Shown here piece by piece: positions 1 to 10,133 of a stretch of DNA of 37,099 nt. The DNA is taken from contig JASHVE010000342.1 in assembly GCA_030039675.1 (NCBI GenBank), positions 1-37,099 of the forward strand, in the 5' to 3' direction. The notes under the pieces are model-generated. The model was not told the DNA's origin, ran no database searches, and saw nothing but the letters and a program-made list of their open reading frames with translations. Source of the stretch: Acidobacteriaceae bacterium (GTDB lineage Bacteria > Acidobacteriota > Terriglobia > Terriglobales > Acidobacteriaceae). Position 1 is the first letter of the stretch. Each line of letters starts with the position of its first letter. The position numbers and the translations under genes are program-made.

Positions 1-195
<195 letters not shown>

Positions 196-220
196 TCAAC
201 GGAACCATGCAGCCAAAAGC

Positions 221-251
221 AAAAAACGCCGCAACTGAAGCGCTGCGGCGT
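221..251 (-). terminator. Intrinsic terminator of the 275-1330 gene
   Basis: An 8-bp perfect stem (226-233 ACGCCGCA pairing with 244-251 TGCGGCGT) is followed, on the minus strand, by a run of six T (complement of 221-226). It lies just past the stop of the 275-1330 gene and before murA. Confidence 0.85.
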
Positions 252-274
252 CCAAGAAACAGATTTGCGGTGAA

Positions 275-1330
275 TCAGTTTTGAGAAACTACTCCGGTAG
301 CCGGCTGGGCGCCCGTGTCTGCCTGCGTATCCGACGGCGCTTGTACCTCAGGAGCCGGCTGCGAGTTCGTGGCGGGTTGCGCAGCCGGCGCCTGTTGTCC
401 CGAGAGAACCAAGTTCAACGGCTCGGTCAGCGTGAAGAGCAGCGCTGTGCCGGAATCAAGAGTGGCCTGGGGATGGTCCACAAGCAGATGCACGGTGATG
501 GCGCCCGCGCCGATCAGTGTGCCTGCCAGAGCGCCAGCTGGTCCGCCCAAAACGGCGCCGGTAATGGCGCCTGCACCCACAGCACCGCCGTACTCGATGC
601 TGTCCTTCTTCAGGCGCGAGTCAGGAGAAACGGAACCTTCACTGCTTACGCGCGTATTCGAGCCGGGAGCTCCCATGAGCTGGGCGTAAAGATGGTAGCG
701 CGCACCGTCCGGCAAAATGACCGTCTCAGGTCGCAGGAGCATCGAGCCATGCCCTCCGGCGTGACCGCTGGAGACCTGTACGACGGTGCCATCGATCTCA
801 GCTCCGGCAGGAATCAGAATCTCGTTGCCCTGGAAGACATCCGAAGCGACACGCGTGCGAAAAGGCTCGCCGGGTTGGCTTTCTGCGCTCGAAAGAGTAT
901 CGAGCAGGCGAACGCGGATCTCAGTGCCTGCGGCAAGCATGCCGGGGGGCAGCGGAGCGGGATGCACAATGTCTCCATCGGGATCGCTTGCCTCTGTGCG
1001 TTCATTCAGCGTCGGCTGCGCCGGGGCCACATGCACGATGTCGTCATCCCCGCTGTCCTGGCTTGGGCCGCCAGTAAAGGTCTCGGCAGGAGCCGGCTGC
1101 GGCTGCGCTTGACCGGGCGCGGGAAGCGGTTGCGCAGGCGCCGCAGGCTGCGCATATTGCGCCGCCGGTGGTTTCGCGGCAGGCGCGGCGGGCGGCGGCG
1201 TGTTGTCGATAATCGTGTCGTCGGGCGGAGGGTTGGAGGTTCCCGAATAGGGATTCGACTGAGGATTCTGCGCCGCGAGCGAAATAGCAGCCGCAACCCA
1301 CAAGGCGCACACAAGAACTGGGCGATTCAT
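275..1330 (-). CDS. Exported proline-rich protein with a glycine-zipper segment
   Basis: This is a 351-residue protein of unknown function. Residues 1-20 are a signal peptide ending near SLAAQ. Residues about 25-125 are a proline/alanine/glutamine-rich linker. Residues about 130-230 form a compact domain containing a GTEIRVRLLDTLSS strand and an ILIPAGAEIDGTV segment, which loosely resembles the beta-rich domain of VirB10/TrbI proteins. Residues about 247-285 are a Gly/Ala-rich stretch with GxxxG spacing that could insert in or pack against a membrane. The C-terminus is again low complexity. The start is supported by AGGAG about 6 nt before the ATG. It stands alone, with a terminator directly downstream, so it is probably monocistronic. 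The VirB10 resemblance is a visual impression only; no other secretion gene is nearby. Confidence 0.8.
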   Translation of the reverse strand: MNRPVLVCALWVAAAISLAAQNPQSNPYSGTSNPPPDDTIIDNTPPPAAPAAKPPAAQYAQPAAPAQPLPAPGQAQPQPAPAETFTGGPSQDSGDDDIVHVAPAQPTLNERTEASDPDGDIVHPAPLPPGMLAAGTEIRVRLLDTLSSAESQPGEPFRTRVASDVFQGNEILIPAGAEIDGTVVQVSSGHAGGHGSMLLRPETVILPDGARYHLYAQLMGAPGSNTRVSSEGSVSPDSRLKKDSIEYGGAVGAGAITGAVLGGPAGALAGTLIGAGAITVHLLVDHPQATLDSGTALLFTLTEPLNLVLSGQQAPAAQPATNSQPAPEVQAPSDTQADTGAQPATGVVSQN

Positions 1331-3058
<1,728 letters not shown>

Positions 3059-3073
3059 TTCTGTGCAAACACA

Positions 3074-3113
3074 ACAAAGGGGAGGCGACACAATCGGCTC
3101 CCCTTTGTTTTTG
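3074..3113 (+). terminator. Intrinsic terminator of eno
   Basis: An 11-bp perfect stem (3074-3084 pairing with 3098-3108, core AAAGGGGAG/CTCCCCTTT) is followed by TTTTTGCTT on the plus strand. On the minus strand there is no T-run, so it acts mainly for eno and not for the convergent lipoprotein gene. Confidence 0.88.
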
Positions 3114-3127
3114 CTTGTCTCGATACT

Positions 3128-4060
3128 CTACCAGTAAGTCAAGCTGAGGTTATCGACGTATGTCGTGTTCGCCGACTGCTCGTAGTTGCCATCCATCTGG
3201 TAGTTCACCGAGACGCCGTACCAGCTCGCAGGTACGGTGTAAGGTGCGAACGTCTGGTTAATGGCGGACGTTGTGCCGTTCAGGGTGATGGTTTGGAAGA
3301 GCAGTGAGTTATCGCTTTCCAGCTGCATCTGGATGGTCACATGGTTCCAGCCGTTGTCGATCAAGTTGCACGGCACGCCGGTTGATATCCATCCAGAATT
3401 GACACTGATATCCCAATCGCCGTCGCCGAGATGATTGCACTGGTGGCCCCAGGTCATGCCCACGGAGTTCATGTACATGTTCACGTCGAACTCCAGCACT
3501 TGCGTTACAGCCGCGTCGGTGACGTAGAAATCTGCGTCATAAATGAAGTTGTGAATGGTGGGCAGCAGCGTGTGGGCATCGTCCGGCAGGCCCTGCGTAG
3601 AAAACTGGCCAATGACCGGATTCGTCCACAGTACGTCTGAGTACGGAGTGGTGCCGCCGATCTGAAACTGGGCGGCGTTGCCGCTCATGGAGGGTGACGT
3701 AATGCCCTGCGTCATGGACCAGGTCAAGCCCGGGCAGGGCGCGTCGCAGTCGGCATAGAGCGGAGCGAGCTGGCCCCAGCTTTGCCATCCTGGACTAGCT
3801 TGCAAGTTGGAAAGCGTTGTTGCGCCCGGCGGAGCCGACGATGGAGCTGTCGGCGAAGGGTTGGAGGGTGGCGCAGAGGGCGGATTTGACGGCGGTGTCG
3901 AAGGTGGGTCGGAAGGCGGTGTGGTCGGAGGTGCCGAAGGAGAGGTGGACGATGGATTCGAAGAAGAGGGTGCTACTGCGGTCGAAGCGAGCTGCGCGGC
4001 GCCGCACCCGGTGATCGCCAGCGCAAATATTGCCAAAAGAAACCAGAAGAACGTTTTCAT
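3128..4060 (-). CDS. Lipoprotein with proline-rich linker and C-terminal beta-rich domain
   Basis: A 310-residue predicted lipoprotein. Residues 1-18 are a signal sequence with lipobox ITGC, so Cys19 would be lipidated. Residues about 30-75 are a linker of repeated PPSxP units. Residues about 80-310 form a globular domain rich in Trp, Tyr, Asn and Thr with four cysteines, consistent with an extracellular beta-sandwich (lectin- or glucanase-like fold), although no catalytic motif is visible. ATG 4060 was chosen because it directly precedes the signal peptide; the frame is open for 16 codons upstream. The PPS-repeat linker is the kind of low-complexity spacer that tethers a domain away from the membrane. 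Function unknown. Confidence 0.75.
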   Translation of the reverse strand: MKTFFWFLLAIFALAITGCGAAQLASTAVAPSSSNPSSTSPSAPPTTPPSDPPSTPPSNPPSAPPSNPSPTAPSSAPPGATTLSNLQASPGWQSWGQLAPLYADCDAPCPGLTWSMTQGITSPSMSGNAAQFQIGGTTPYSDVLWTNPVIGQFSTQGLPDDAHTLLPTIHNFIYDADFYVTDAAVTQVLEFDVNMYMNSVGMTWGHQCNHLGDGDWDISVNSGWISTGVPCNLIDNGWNHVTIQMQLESDNSLLFQTITLNGTTSAINQTFAPYTVPASWYGVSVNYQMDGNYEQSANTTYVDNLSLTYW

Positions 4061-4314
4061 CTGCGAGAGGCCGGCCCTTCTTCGAGAGCAGACAGCCACT
4101 TTGCGCAATCCGGGCGGATACTCTCGAATGAGGCCTGCTTGCGGTACACAGACACCATGTGCCGGGCTCCACGGATCGATCTGCGTGATCTGCTTCCCTA
4201 AAGATGAGTCGAATCTAATTTAGAGTACCATTGAGATCGGTGACCAAAATCACTCAAATAGGTTACTTTGGGCCGCATCGCGGGTATGGACCTATGGCTG
4301 CAAAGCGGGACTGG

Positions 4315-5388
4315 TTACCCGTGCGATAGCCGTGCGACTGCGGCGTCCACTGACTGCTTCATGCTTCCGTTCGCGTCCGTCAATTCCTGCTGCAAGGCGC
4401 GGAACTTCGCCAGTGATCCCGCCTTGTCCCCGCTCACTTCCAGCAGGTTGGCCTGGATGAAGTCGTGGCTTACGTGATGGTCTTCGTGGTAAGGATTGTC
4501 GTCGAGCCAAAGATAGGTTTGCCATTCGTCGTCGGGAGGAACGGCAGAAAGCGACTCGACCAACTCATCGCGATCGGTGACGACTGGATCGAAGCAGAAG
4601 CTCAGGATGCGGCGCTTGTAGTCCCTGTCGAGCGGCTCACCGGCTCTGCGCATCTCGTTGGCGACTCTCACCTGCGCCGCCCGTGCACCTTTCCGATCGA
4701 GATACGTGAGGCCGCCCAATTCGAGCCCCCTCACGAATGGGCGCGCCTTGCCGGTGGCCACCGCTGCGTCGAAATGACGCATCGCATCGGCAAGGTCCCC
4801 ATTGTTCTGCAGAATCCAGTTGCCGAGCATCCCATTCGCATACACGTTTTGCGCATCGAGTTTCAGCGCCGCGTGCAGATTCTGCTCTGCGGCGTCTCCG
4901 AACTCTCTCTCCGCAATCCCCTGGTTGAGCCAGTGCGCCCAGCCGATATGCGCCAGGATGTCCGGCATCTGTGCCTTCTGCGCGCGCGTCAGGCCGGAGT
5001 CGAGGATAGGCATGATCTGGTCGAGCATGGCCGCCGCCGGGGCAGCGGTGCTCTGTCCTTCAGGAGCCGTAACGCGAAAGTCTTCAACCCACAGCTCATC
5101 TGTATTCAGTTGCATATCGAGAGCGGGACGGTAGGTTGGATCTTCTTTGAGGATCTCTGCATAGGTGGCAATGGAGCCCTGGTAGTCTCCCTGCTCTGCC
5201 TGCGCCTCGGCCAAGGCCATCTTTGCCTTGCGTTCAGCATCGACCATGTGGCGATGCACCAGCCAGGTGATACCGCCGGCCAGGCTGGCGAAGAGCCCGA
5301 GGAATGCAGTAGCGCGGCCTACCCAGTTCATCACTGTCGGCCATGCCTTGCTCTCACCGTTACCGGTGTTTTGCGCCTTGCTTTTCAT
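4315..5388 (-). CDS. Membrane-anchored tetratricopeptide-like protein
   Basis: About 357 residues. One N-terminal transmembrane segment (about residues 21-44, VGRATAFLGLFASLAGGITW) is followed by a long soluble part with TPR-like helices, for example AQAEQGDYQGSIATYAEILKEDPTY near 60-85, an NLHAALKLDAQNVYANGMLG repeat near 170-190, and a DNPYHEDHHVSHDFIQANL segment near the end. TPR repeats normally mediate protein-protein contacts, and with one N-terminal anchor the domain is expected in the periplasm. The frame is open far upstream (to 5985, inside the neighbouring gene), but that sequence is Arg/Pro-rich and out of frame with the real upstream gene, so ATG 5388 is preferred. No strong ribosome binding site is visible. 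It lies downstream of the FecR-type gene beyond a strong terminator. The specific role is unknown. Confidence 0.75.
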   Translation of the reverse strand: MKSKAQNTGNGESKAWPTVMNWVGRATAFLGLFASLAGGITWLVHRHMVDAERKAKMALAEAQAEQGDYQGSIATYAEILKEDPTYRPALDMQLNTDELWVEDFRVTAPEGQSTAAPAAAMLDQIMPILDSGLTRAQKAQMPDILAHIGWAHWLNQGIAEREFGDAAEQNLHAALKLDAQNVYANGMLGNWILQNNGDLADAMRHFDAAVATGKARPFVRGLELGGLTYLDRKGARAAQVRVANEMRRAGEPLDRDYKRRILSFCFDPVVTDRDELVESLSAVPPDDEWQTYLWLDDNPYHEDHHVSHDFIQANLLEVSGDKAGSLAKFRALQQELTDANGSMKQSVDAAVARLSHG

Positions 5389-5530
5389 AGGCCGCTCGTT
5401 GAAGCTGCGAGTCCCGGAAAGTCTGTAGCGGGATTGTACGACTAGGGAGCGGAGCTTGAAATAGCCAAGGCGGCAGGAATCGCAGAAATTTCCGGGGTCG
5501 GCACGCCGCAAAGTCTCCCGATCGGCAAAG

Positions 5531-5561
5531 AAAAACCCCGTCTTCGGAGGCGAAGACGGGG
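5531..5561 (-). terminator. Intrinsic terminator of the FecR-domain gene
   Basis: A perfect 11-bp stem (5536-5546 CCCCGTCTTCG with 5551-5561 CGAAGACGGGG) around a 4-nt loop, followed on the minus strand by TTTTT (complement of 5531-5535). It separates the FecR-type gene from the TPR gene. Confidence 0.92.
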
Positions 5562-5590
5562 CCTCATGTTGCAGATTGCGGCGTGGAGCT

Positions 5591-7201
5591 TTATTTGTGG
5601 CTGCCTCCACCGCCTCCGCCACCACCCCCACCACCGCCTCCACCGGCATGCCCTCCTCCACCGCCACCACCCGTGCTGGGAGCGCCGCCACCGTGGAAGC
5701 TTCCGCCAGCCGGTGCACCGCCGCTCGGATGGCTGGCCGGGGGTGAGTAACTCCTGGCCGCGGGAGCCGGAGCGCTATGATACTGCGGGCCGATAACGCC
5801 TGGCGCGGCGGTATAGCCTCCTCGAGGCGCAGTGTAGCTGGGCCGCCCGGTCGAGGTGAATCCGCGCGCAACGCTTCCGGCATTCGCGTAGATGTGCGCC
5901 TCGTGGTCCGCGAACTCCGCAGCCGGCCGCTGATAATCGGGCCGCATCGGCAACGGCCGTAATGCCTGCACGCTGTTGCCGGCAATGGTCACCGGAGTAT
6001 TCCGGTCCCGCGAGGGCAGAGCCCCCGCCGTTGCTGCGATGTGCCGATTGACGGCAATCATCGGAACGGGCGCTCCGCGCCCCGGCGCACGCGGCAATAT
6101 AGGCCGCTTGGGGGGGTGATATCCCGGCGGCAGGAAACCGCCGAACCTGGGACCTACGTACAAACCCGTCCCCCACCATGGCTGGCAGCCGCCTAATCCC
6201 GGCGCCCAGCCCCAACCGAAACCGTCATAGAAGTTCCAGAGTCCGCACTGGTACGGCAAATAGCCCCATGGATAGCCGGAAACCCAGAGGTAGCCGTAAC
6301 CCGGCGTATACATCCAGTTGCCGTACCCGTAGGGGTCCCATCCGGTGTTTGCGGCGTCGTAGGGGGACCAGACATAGCCTTGTCCAGGCACGTCGTACCA
6401 GTTGCCGTTGGCGTCCAAATCGTTCCAGGCGGGATTCTGGCTTTCGTTGGGAGAGAGGCTATTCGCTGCGCCGGTTTGCGTGGTCGCTTCGGCGGTCAGC
6501 GCCTGATCGCGATCGGAGTTCCACGCGTCCCAGGAGTCCGGCGCGATCGATTCGGCAACGACCGAGTGGCTTTCATCGCCGGCATTCAGCGCCACACTTT
6601 CGCCGCCGTGCAGGTCAAGCGCCAGTGCTCCGTTGGCTCCTTCCAGATGCGCATTACCAGAGAAGACGGCGATATCGCCCGGAGGCGTGTCCATCTTCAC
6701 GCGCACAACGGTAAAGCCGCTGGCTGCGGCGGCGGCATCGCCAAAGTGCACGCTCATCTGTCCGGACTGGCTTGAGCCCTGCAACTCAAAATAGCCAAGG
6801 CCGCTATTGAGGGTCATCTCGGCGTCGCCGTCGGGCCCTTGTCCGCGCAGCACATTCAACGTGAGCGTGCTGTCAGGCGAGATCCGGGCGACACTTCCGT
6901 CTTCGAACTCGACTTCGGCGCGGCCGTCGTCTCCCGTGCTTACCTGCATGCCTTCAAACAGCGGAGAGTTGGCAGTCGCCGGGTCAGCCAGGACCTGCCC
7001 CCCCTGGGTGACCCGCACCTTGCCCTCCACATAGCTCAGCCGGATCGCGCGCGTGCCGGGAGTCGCCCCACCTTGACCGGCATCATCATCCGCGCGCAGC
7101 GTCGGCGCCAGAAAGACGGCTACCAAGGCTACAGCCGCAAGTGCCGGGCGCCGTGCGGCCACCAGGCGTTCACTTAGATTTCTTTCTTCCATGCGATTCA
7201 T
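5591..7201 (-). CDS. Exported FecR-domain / DUF6600-type protein with glycine-rich tail
   Basis: A 536-residue exported protein. After a signal peptide (residues about 15-37, ending PTLRA) comes a FecR-like domain (about 50-150) with the typical EGKVRVTQGG, MQVSTGDDGRAEVEFEDGS and ARISPDSTL segments. A middle region (about 255-350) is unusually rich in Trp, Tyr and Gly in WYDVPGQGYVWSPY-type repeats, matching what is known as DUF6600. The tail is Pro/Ser/Gly-rich and ends in long glycine runs. The start at 7201 has AGGAAGG 8 nt upstream; an ATG nine bases later is a weaker alternative. Unlike canonical FecR there is no adjacent FecI sigma factor or TonB receptor gene, so a surface or envelope structural role is more likely than iron signalling. 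It is monocistronic with a strong terminator. Confidence 0.85.
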   Translation of the reverse strand: MNRMEERNLSERLVAARRPALAAVALVAVFLAPTLRADDDAGQGGATPGTRAIRLSYVEGKVRVTQGGQVLADPATANSPLFEGMQVSTGDDGRAEVEFEDGSVARISPDSTLTLNVLRGQGPDGDAEMTLNSGLGYFELQGSSQSGQMSVHFGDAAAAASGFTVVRVKMDTPPGDIAVFSGNAHLEGANGALALDLHGGESVALNAGDESHSVVAESIAPDSWDAWNSDRDQALTAEATTQTGAANSLSPNESQNPAWNDLDANGNWYDVPGQGYVWSPYDAANTGWDPYGYGNWMYTPGYGYLWVSGYPWGYLPYQCGLWNFYDGFGWGWAPGLGGCQPWWGTGLYVGPRFGGFLPPGYHPPKRPILPRAPGRGAPVPMIAVNRHIAATAGALPSRDRNTPVTIAGNSVQALRPLPMRPDYQRPAAEFADHEAHIYANAGSVARGFTSTGRPSYTAPRGGYTAAPGVIGPQYHSAPAPAARSYSPPASHPSGGAPAGGSFHGGGAPSTGGGGGGGHAGGGGGGGGGGGGGGSHK

Positions 7202-7350
7202 GCCGACCGCCTTCCTGTCGCCCCCTGGACGACCTAGTACATTCTTTTAATGGCAGCCTAACACTACACAATAATTGGACAGGTTCGAGAGGGAAAAAGT
7301 CGCGAAGATTCGATGGCGCGGCGCAATATCTACCTGAGATTCCGACATGT

Positions 7351-8016
7351 TTAGGTATTGCCCCCCTGCGCCAGAAGCAGCTTCGCCCGCTTTCTTACCC
7401 GTTCCAGCACCTCATCGTCCTCGGCCAGCCGCACCAGAATCTCCCGGATCGTGCAGATTTGCTGGGCACGTCCGTTACCGGCAGCATCCACCAGGAACTC
7501 CATCTCTTTATCGAGCCCCAAGCGGTCGTGCTGCAGCAGCATCTCCAGCCGCGCTCCCTCGAGAATGGTCTCAGCGACCGCGTTCAGAGAGTCGCCGAGT
7601 GCCTCAATCTCCTTGTCCTTGGAAAAATTGAATGTGCAGGACCCGCTGCCGCCGGGTCCGGTGTAACTGAGCTTCTTCCATCCCTGAAAAGCCACTTTGA
7701 GGTGACTGTCGCAGTCCTCGTTGAAGAACTTGTGGCGCTGGGCGGTCTCGAAGACGTGCGCGGCGAAGCTGGGGCTTAGTTGAACGTCCCGGTCTACGCT
7801 CGGTGCGTCGATCTCCGGTTGGTTGCCCTGCACTGGCTTGCCCATCTCAGAATGAAAATGACCGCTTCCATCCGGGTGCACTGTAAGCGTCCAGTGGGGA
7901 GGATTCAGGTCCGGATTGGAAAAGTCCACAACAAATACCTGACCCTCGGCAAACCCTGTCCGGCAGCCCGCACCAATGACAAGCGCGACGAGCGTCAGCG
8001 CCAACGACATCCTCAT
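7351..8016 (-). CDS. Small exported protein of unknown function, coupled to ruvC
   Basis: A 221-residue protein with a hydrophobic N-terminal signal (residues 2-23, MSLALTLVALVIGAGCRTGFA). The cysteine at 18 is preceded by IGAG, which is not a good lipobox, so it is probably secreted rather than lipidated. The mature part contains a possible beta-rich half (about 27-130) with WTLTVHPDGSGHFHSEMG and a charged helical C-terminal half. I do not recognise the family. Its ATG overlaps the ruvC stop by four bases (ATGA, 8013-8016), so the two are translationally coupled with ruvC upstream. A DNA-repair role is not implied, since the protein appears exported. Confidence 0.75.
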   Translation of the reverse strand: MRMSLALTLVALVIGAGCRTGFAEGQVFVVDFSNPDLNPPHWTLTVHPDGSGHFHSEMGKPVQGNQPEIDAPSVDRDVQLSPSFAAHVFETAQRHKFFNEDCDSHLKVAFQGWKKLSYTGPGGSGSCTFNFSKDKEIEALGDSLNAVAETILEGARLEMLLQHDRLGLDKEMEFLVDAAGNGRAQQICTIREILVRLAEDDEVLERVRKRAKLLLAQGGNT

Positions 8017-8522
8017 TGCGCCACCCCCTGAAGTGCCAATGTTTGCGCCGTGTGAATGTGGCAGATGGCGATTGCCAGCGCGTCCGCCGCATCGGTCGGC
8101 TCTGGCAATGCGTCCAAACCCAACAGCCGCGCCACCATGAACTGTACTTGCTCTTTCTTGGCGAGGCCATATCCCACGACGCTCGATTTAATCTTGAGCG
8201 GAGCGTATTCGGCTACCGGAATTCCCTTCTGTGCGGCAGCCAGTAACGCCACGCCTCTTACCTGCCCCAGCTTTAACGCCGACTTCGCATTGACGGAGTA
8301 GAAAACCTCTTCAATCGCGACTCTGTCAGGTTGCCAGCGATCGAGTTCCGCAGTCAGATCCCGGAAAACCTGGTCCAGGCGTGCAGGCAATGGTTTCGCT
8401 TTCGCCAGCCTCACGGCTCCCAGTGCCAGACACTCGAGCCGCGGCTGGCGCGCGCCGCCGTCCCAATCCACAACACCGAAACCGGTGATTTCGGTGCCGC
8501 AGTCGATCCCGAATACCCGCAT
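8013..8522 (-). CDS. ruvC: Crossover junction endodeoxyribonuclease RuvC
   Basis: A 169-residue Holliday-junction resolvase, normal length for RuvC. It works with RuvAB to cut four-way junctions in homologous recombination and repair. The four acidic catalytic positions are visible: Asp7 in FGIDCG, Glu71 in AIEEVF (aligned with E. coli Glu66), and Asp144 and Asp147 in PTDAADALA. NAKSALKLGQVRG and VVGYGLAKKEQVQFMV are also typical. The residue after Asp7 is Cys where many RuvC proteins have Pro. ATG 8522 was chosen because it gives the standard MRVFGID start; the frame is open for 16 more codons upstream. ruvA and ruvB are not in the window. It is divergent from the DUF2062 gene. Confidence 0.96.
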   Translation of the reverse strand: MRVFGIDCGTEITGFGVVDWDGGARQPRLECLALGAVRLAKAKPLPARLDQVFRDLTAELDRWQPDRVAIEEVFYSVNAKSALKLGQVRGVALLAAAQKGIPVAEYAPLKIKSSVVGYGLAKKEQVQFMVARLLGLDALPEPTDAADALAIAICHIHTAQTLALQGVAQ

Positions 8523-8743
8523 GCGTCCCTCAGTGTACCGCAGAAATACAAACTCTGGCTCCATCGCCAACCGAGCTTTCCAAGCCCCGTCAGAACCACC
8601 GCTCCAGGATGCAAATGCATCCTCGAAGATTCGCCCAGGCAGATGCTGCTTCTTTTGGTTCCTGCACCAAAGTTTTATTCGACCGCAACTATCGGAGTGT
8701 GGAGTGTATCCGTAACTATAGCGATAGTAGAAGGGGAAGACGC

Positions 8744-9196
8744 ATGCGGCTGGGCTCGATCAAACGCGACGTGGTCCGCTGGCTTCGCCAGGGCATGTCG
8801 CCGCGACGCCTCGCTCTCACGCTCGCGCTCGGGTTTGCCGTCGGATGCATTCCCGTGGTCGGCGTCCCAACCGTGCTTTGCGCAGCCCTGGCCTTCGGAC
8901 TGCGCTTGAATCTGCCCGCGATCCAGGCAGCCAACTACGCGGCGATGCCCTTCCAACTTGCGCTCATCGTGCCCTTTGTGCGGCTCGGTGGGCGGCTATT
9001 CTCCGCCGGCCCGCAACCTGGGGCGCTGCCGCATCTCGGAGCGGTGAACGTGCTGAACGATCTCGGGGCGCTCGCAGCCCATGCCCTGGTGGCCTGGCTG
9101 CTCGTGGCCGGCCCAGCGGTAGTGCTGATGACCGCGGCCTTCACCGCGATGCTGCGGCGGATTCCCGCCCTAGCCGCAGCCGAATCTGGCGACTGA
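8744..9196 (+). CDS. DUF2062-type small membrane protein
   Basis: About 150 residues. The N-terminal segment WLRQGMSPRRLALTLALGFAVGCIPVVGVPTV and the following AALAFGLRLNLPAIQAANYAAMPFQL are characteristic of DUF2062 proteins, small integral membrane proteins of unknown function that often occur near glycosyltransferases or envelope genes. Three to four hydrophobic segments are visible (about 26-48, 55-80, 115-140). The start at 8744 has a purine-rich AAGGGGAAG four to five bases upstream; the frame is open to 8609 but the upstream sequence has no protein character. It is divergent from ruvC and convergent with the nuclease gene. Confidence 0.83.
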   Translation: MRLGSIKRDVVRWLRQGMSPRRLALTLALGFAVGCIPVVGVPTVLCAALAFGLRLNLPAIQAANYAAMPFQLALIVPFVRLGGRLFSAGPQPGALPHLGAVNVLNDLGALAAHALVAWLLVAGPAVVLMTAAFTAMLRRIPALAAAESGD

Positions 9197-9209
9197 GCTC
9201 CGCGTTTTC

Positions 9210-10133
9210 CTACTTCCCGGTGTACGGGTCGGGCACCGGTTGTGCGCTGTCGAGCCAAGCGGTATAGATCATGTCCCGCAACATGCTGGCTCCGGCAGCC
9301 AGACGCTCCGCGGCAAAGTCGCGCGACTCCGCTGTTCCCGCGCCCACAAAGCCGCCCACCTTCTCAAGTTGATAGACCTTTTCGACAAACGTAGCCGTGT
9401 GGCGCAGGTAGGCAACGTAGGCGTCAAAGAGATCGCCCTCGACAGCCTTGACTGGCGTCATCTTGGCCCCGACCTCCGGCGCATGGATGTTCGCGGCGAC
9501 AAACTGGGTTTCAAACTGGGAATGAATCTGGTGGTCCGTAGTGTAGCCGTTGGGATTTGGGCCGGTCCAGCCGTTGTACTGCACGGTGACGTGCAACGGC
9601 TGCGAACCATCGCCTACATAATGGCCGAGCCAGCCTGCATAGAAGAGGATCGCCTGCTCCACCGGCTTGGTGTCCTGGTTGGCGGCCTTGATTTCGCGGT
9701 ACTGGCGCATAGCCGCCTTGAGCCGCTCCCACACCTCGTCGGTCTGCCAGGGCTGCAAGCCGATCTTCTCCGGTCTCTGGCCTGCGGCAAAGACCTTGGC
9801 TTCAAAGTCCAGACGCTTGCGGGGCAAGGGCCCCAGGGCATCGGCGAGTTCCAGGTCGATGAAGTGCTCCGGCGCCTGTGCCGCGCTCAGCTCCGGCTCG
9901 GCCGGAGAACGCCAGCGGTCAGGCTCAGGTCCCAGGTATTCGATCTCATCGACGGCCGCCGGGGAGCGCAGAAAGTCTGGAACCTCGGCCGGGAGCGTAC
10001 TGGCCGCGAGCTTGTTGATCATACGATGCCCTTCATTACCCCAGGCGTGCGCCAACGGGGTCTGCAGGGCAAGGCAGACTGCTCCGGTTACAGCCAGCGC
10101 CGGGAAACGACTTAAAGCAAAATTGCGCAGCAT
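9210..10133 (-). CDS. S1/P1-type nuclease, exported
   Basis: A 307-residue protein of the S1/P1 nuclease family, zinc-dependent phosphodiesterases that cleave single-stranded nucleic acid and often remove 3' phosphates. A signal peptide of about 30 residues ends in PLAHA, so the mature protein begins with Trp31 (WGNEGHRMI). That is the expected feature, since in P1 nuclease the N-terminal Trp itself binds zinc. Further metal-ligand motifs are GHR near 35, PEHFIDLEL, GWLGHYVGDGSQPLHV with its His-Asp-His pattern, and a late DHQIHSQFE. ATG 10133 fits the signal peptide; upstream starts to 10187 add no recognisable sequence. The protein should act in the periplasm or outside the cell, probably for nucleotide or phosphate scavenging. 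It ends 13 bases from the convergent DUF2062 gene. Confidence 0.9.
   Translation of the reverse strand: MLRNFALSRFPALAVTGAVCLALQTPLAHAWGNEGHRMINKLAASTLPAEVPDFLRSPAAVDEIEYLGPEPDRWRSPAEPELSAAQAPEHFIDLELADALGPLPRKRLDFEAKVFAAGQRPEKIGLQPWQTDEVWERLKAAMRQYREIKAANQDTKPVEQAILFYAGWLGHYVGDGSQPLHVTVQYNGWTGPNPNGYTTDHQIHSQFETQFVAANIHAPEVGAKMTPVKAVEGDLFDAYVAYLRHTATFVEKVYQLEKVGGFVGAGTAESRDFAAERLAAGASMLRDMIYTAWLDSAQPVPDPYTGK

Noticed and set aside
4315-5985. Extended 556-codon version of the TPR protein
   Set aside because: The N-terminal 200 codons run through the FecR-type gene in another frame and through its terminator. ATG 5388 gives a sensible membrane anchor.
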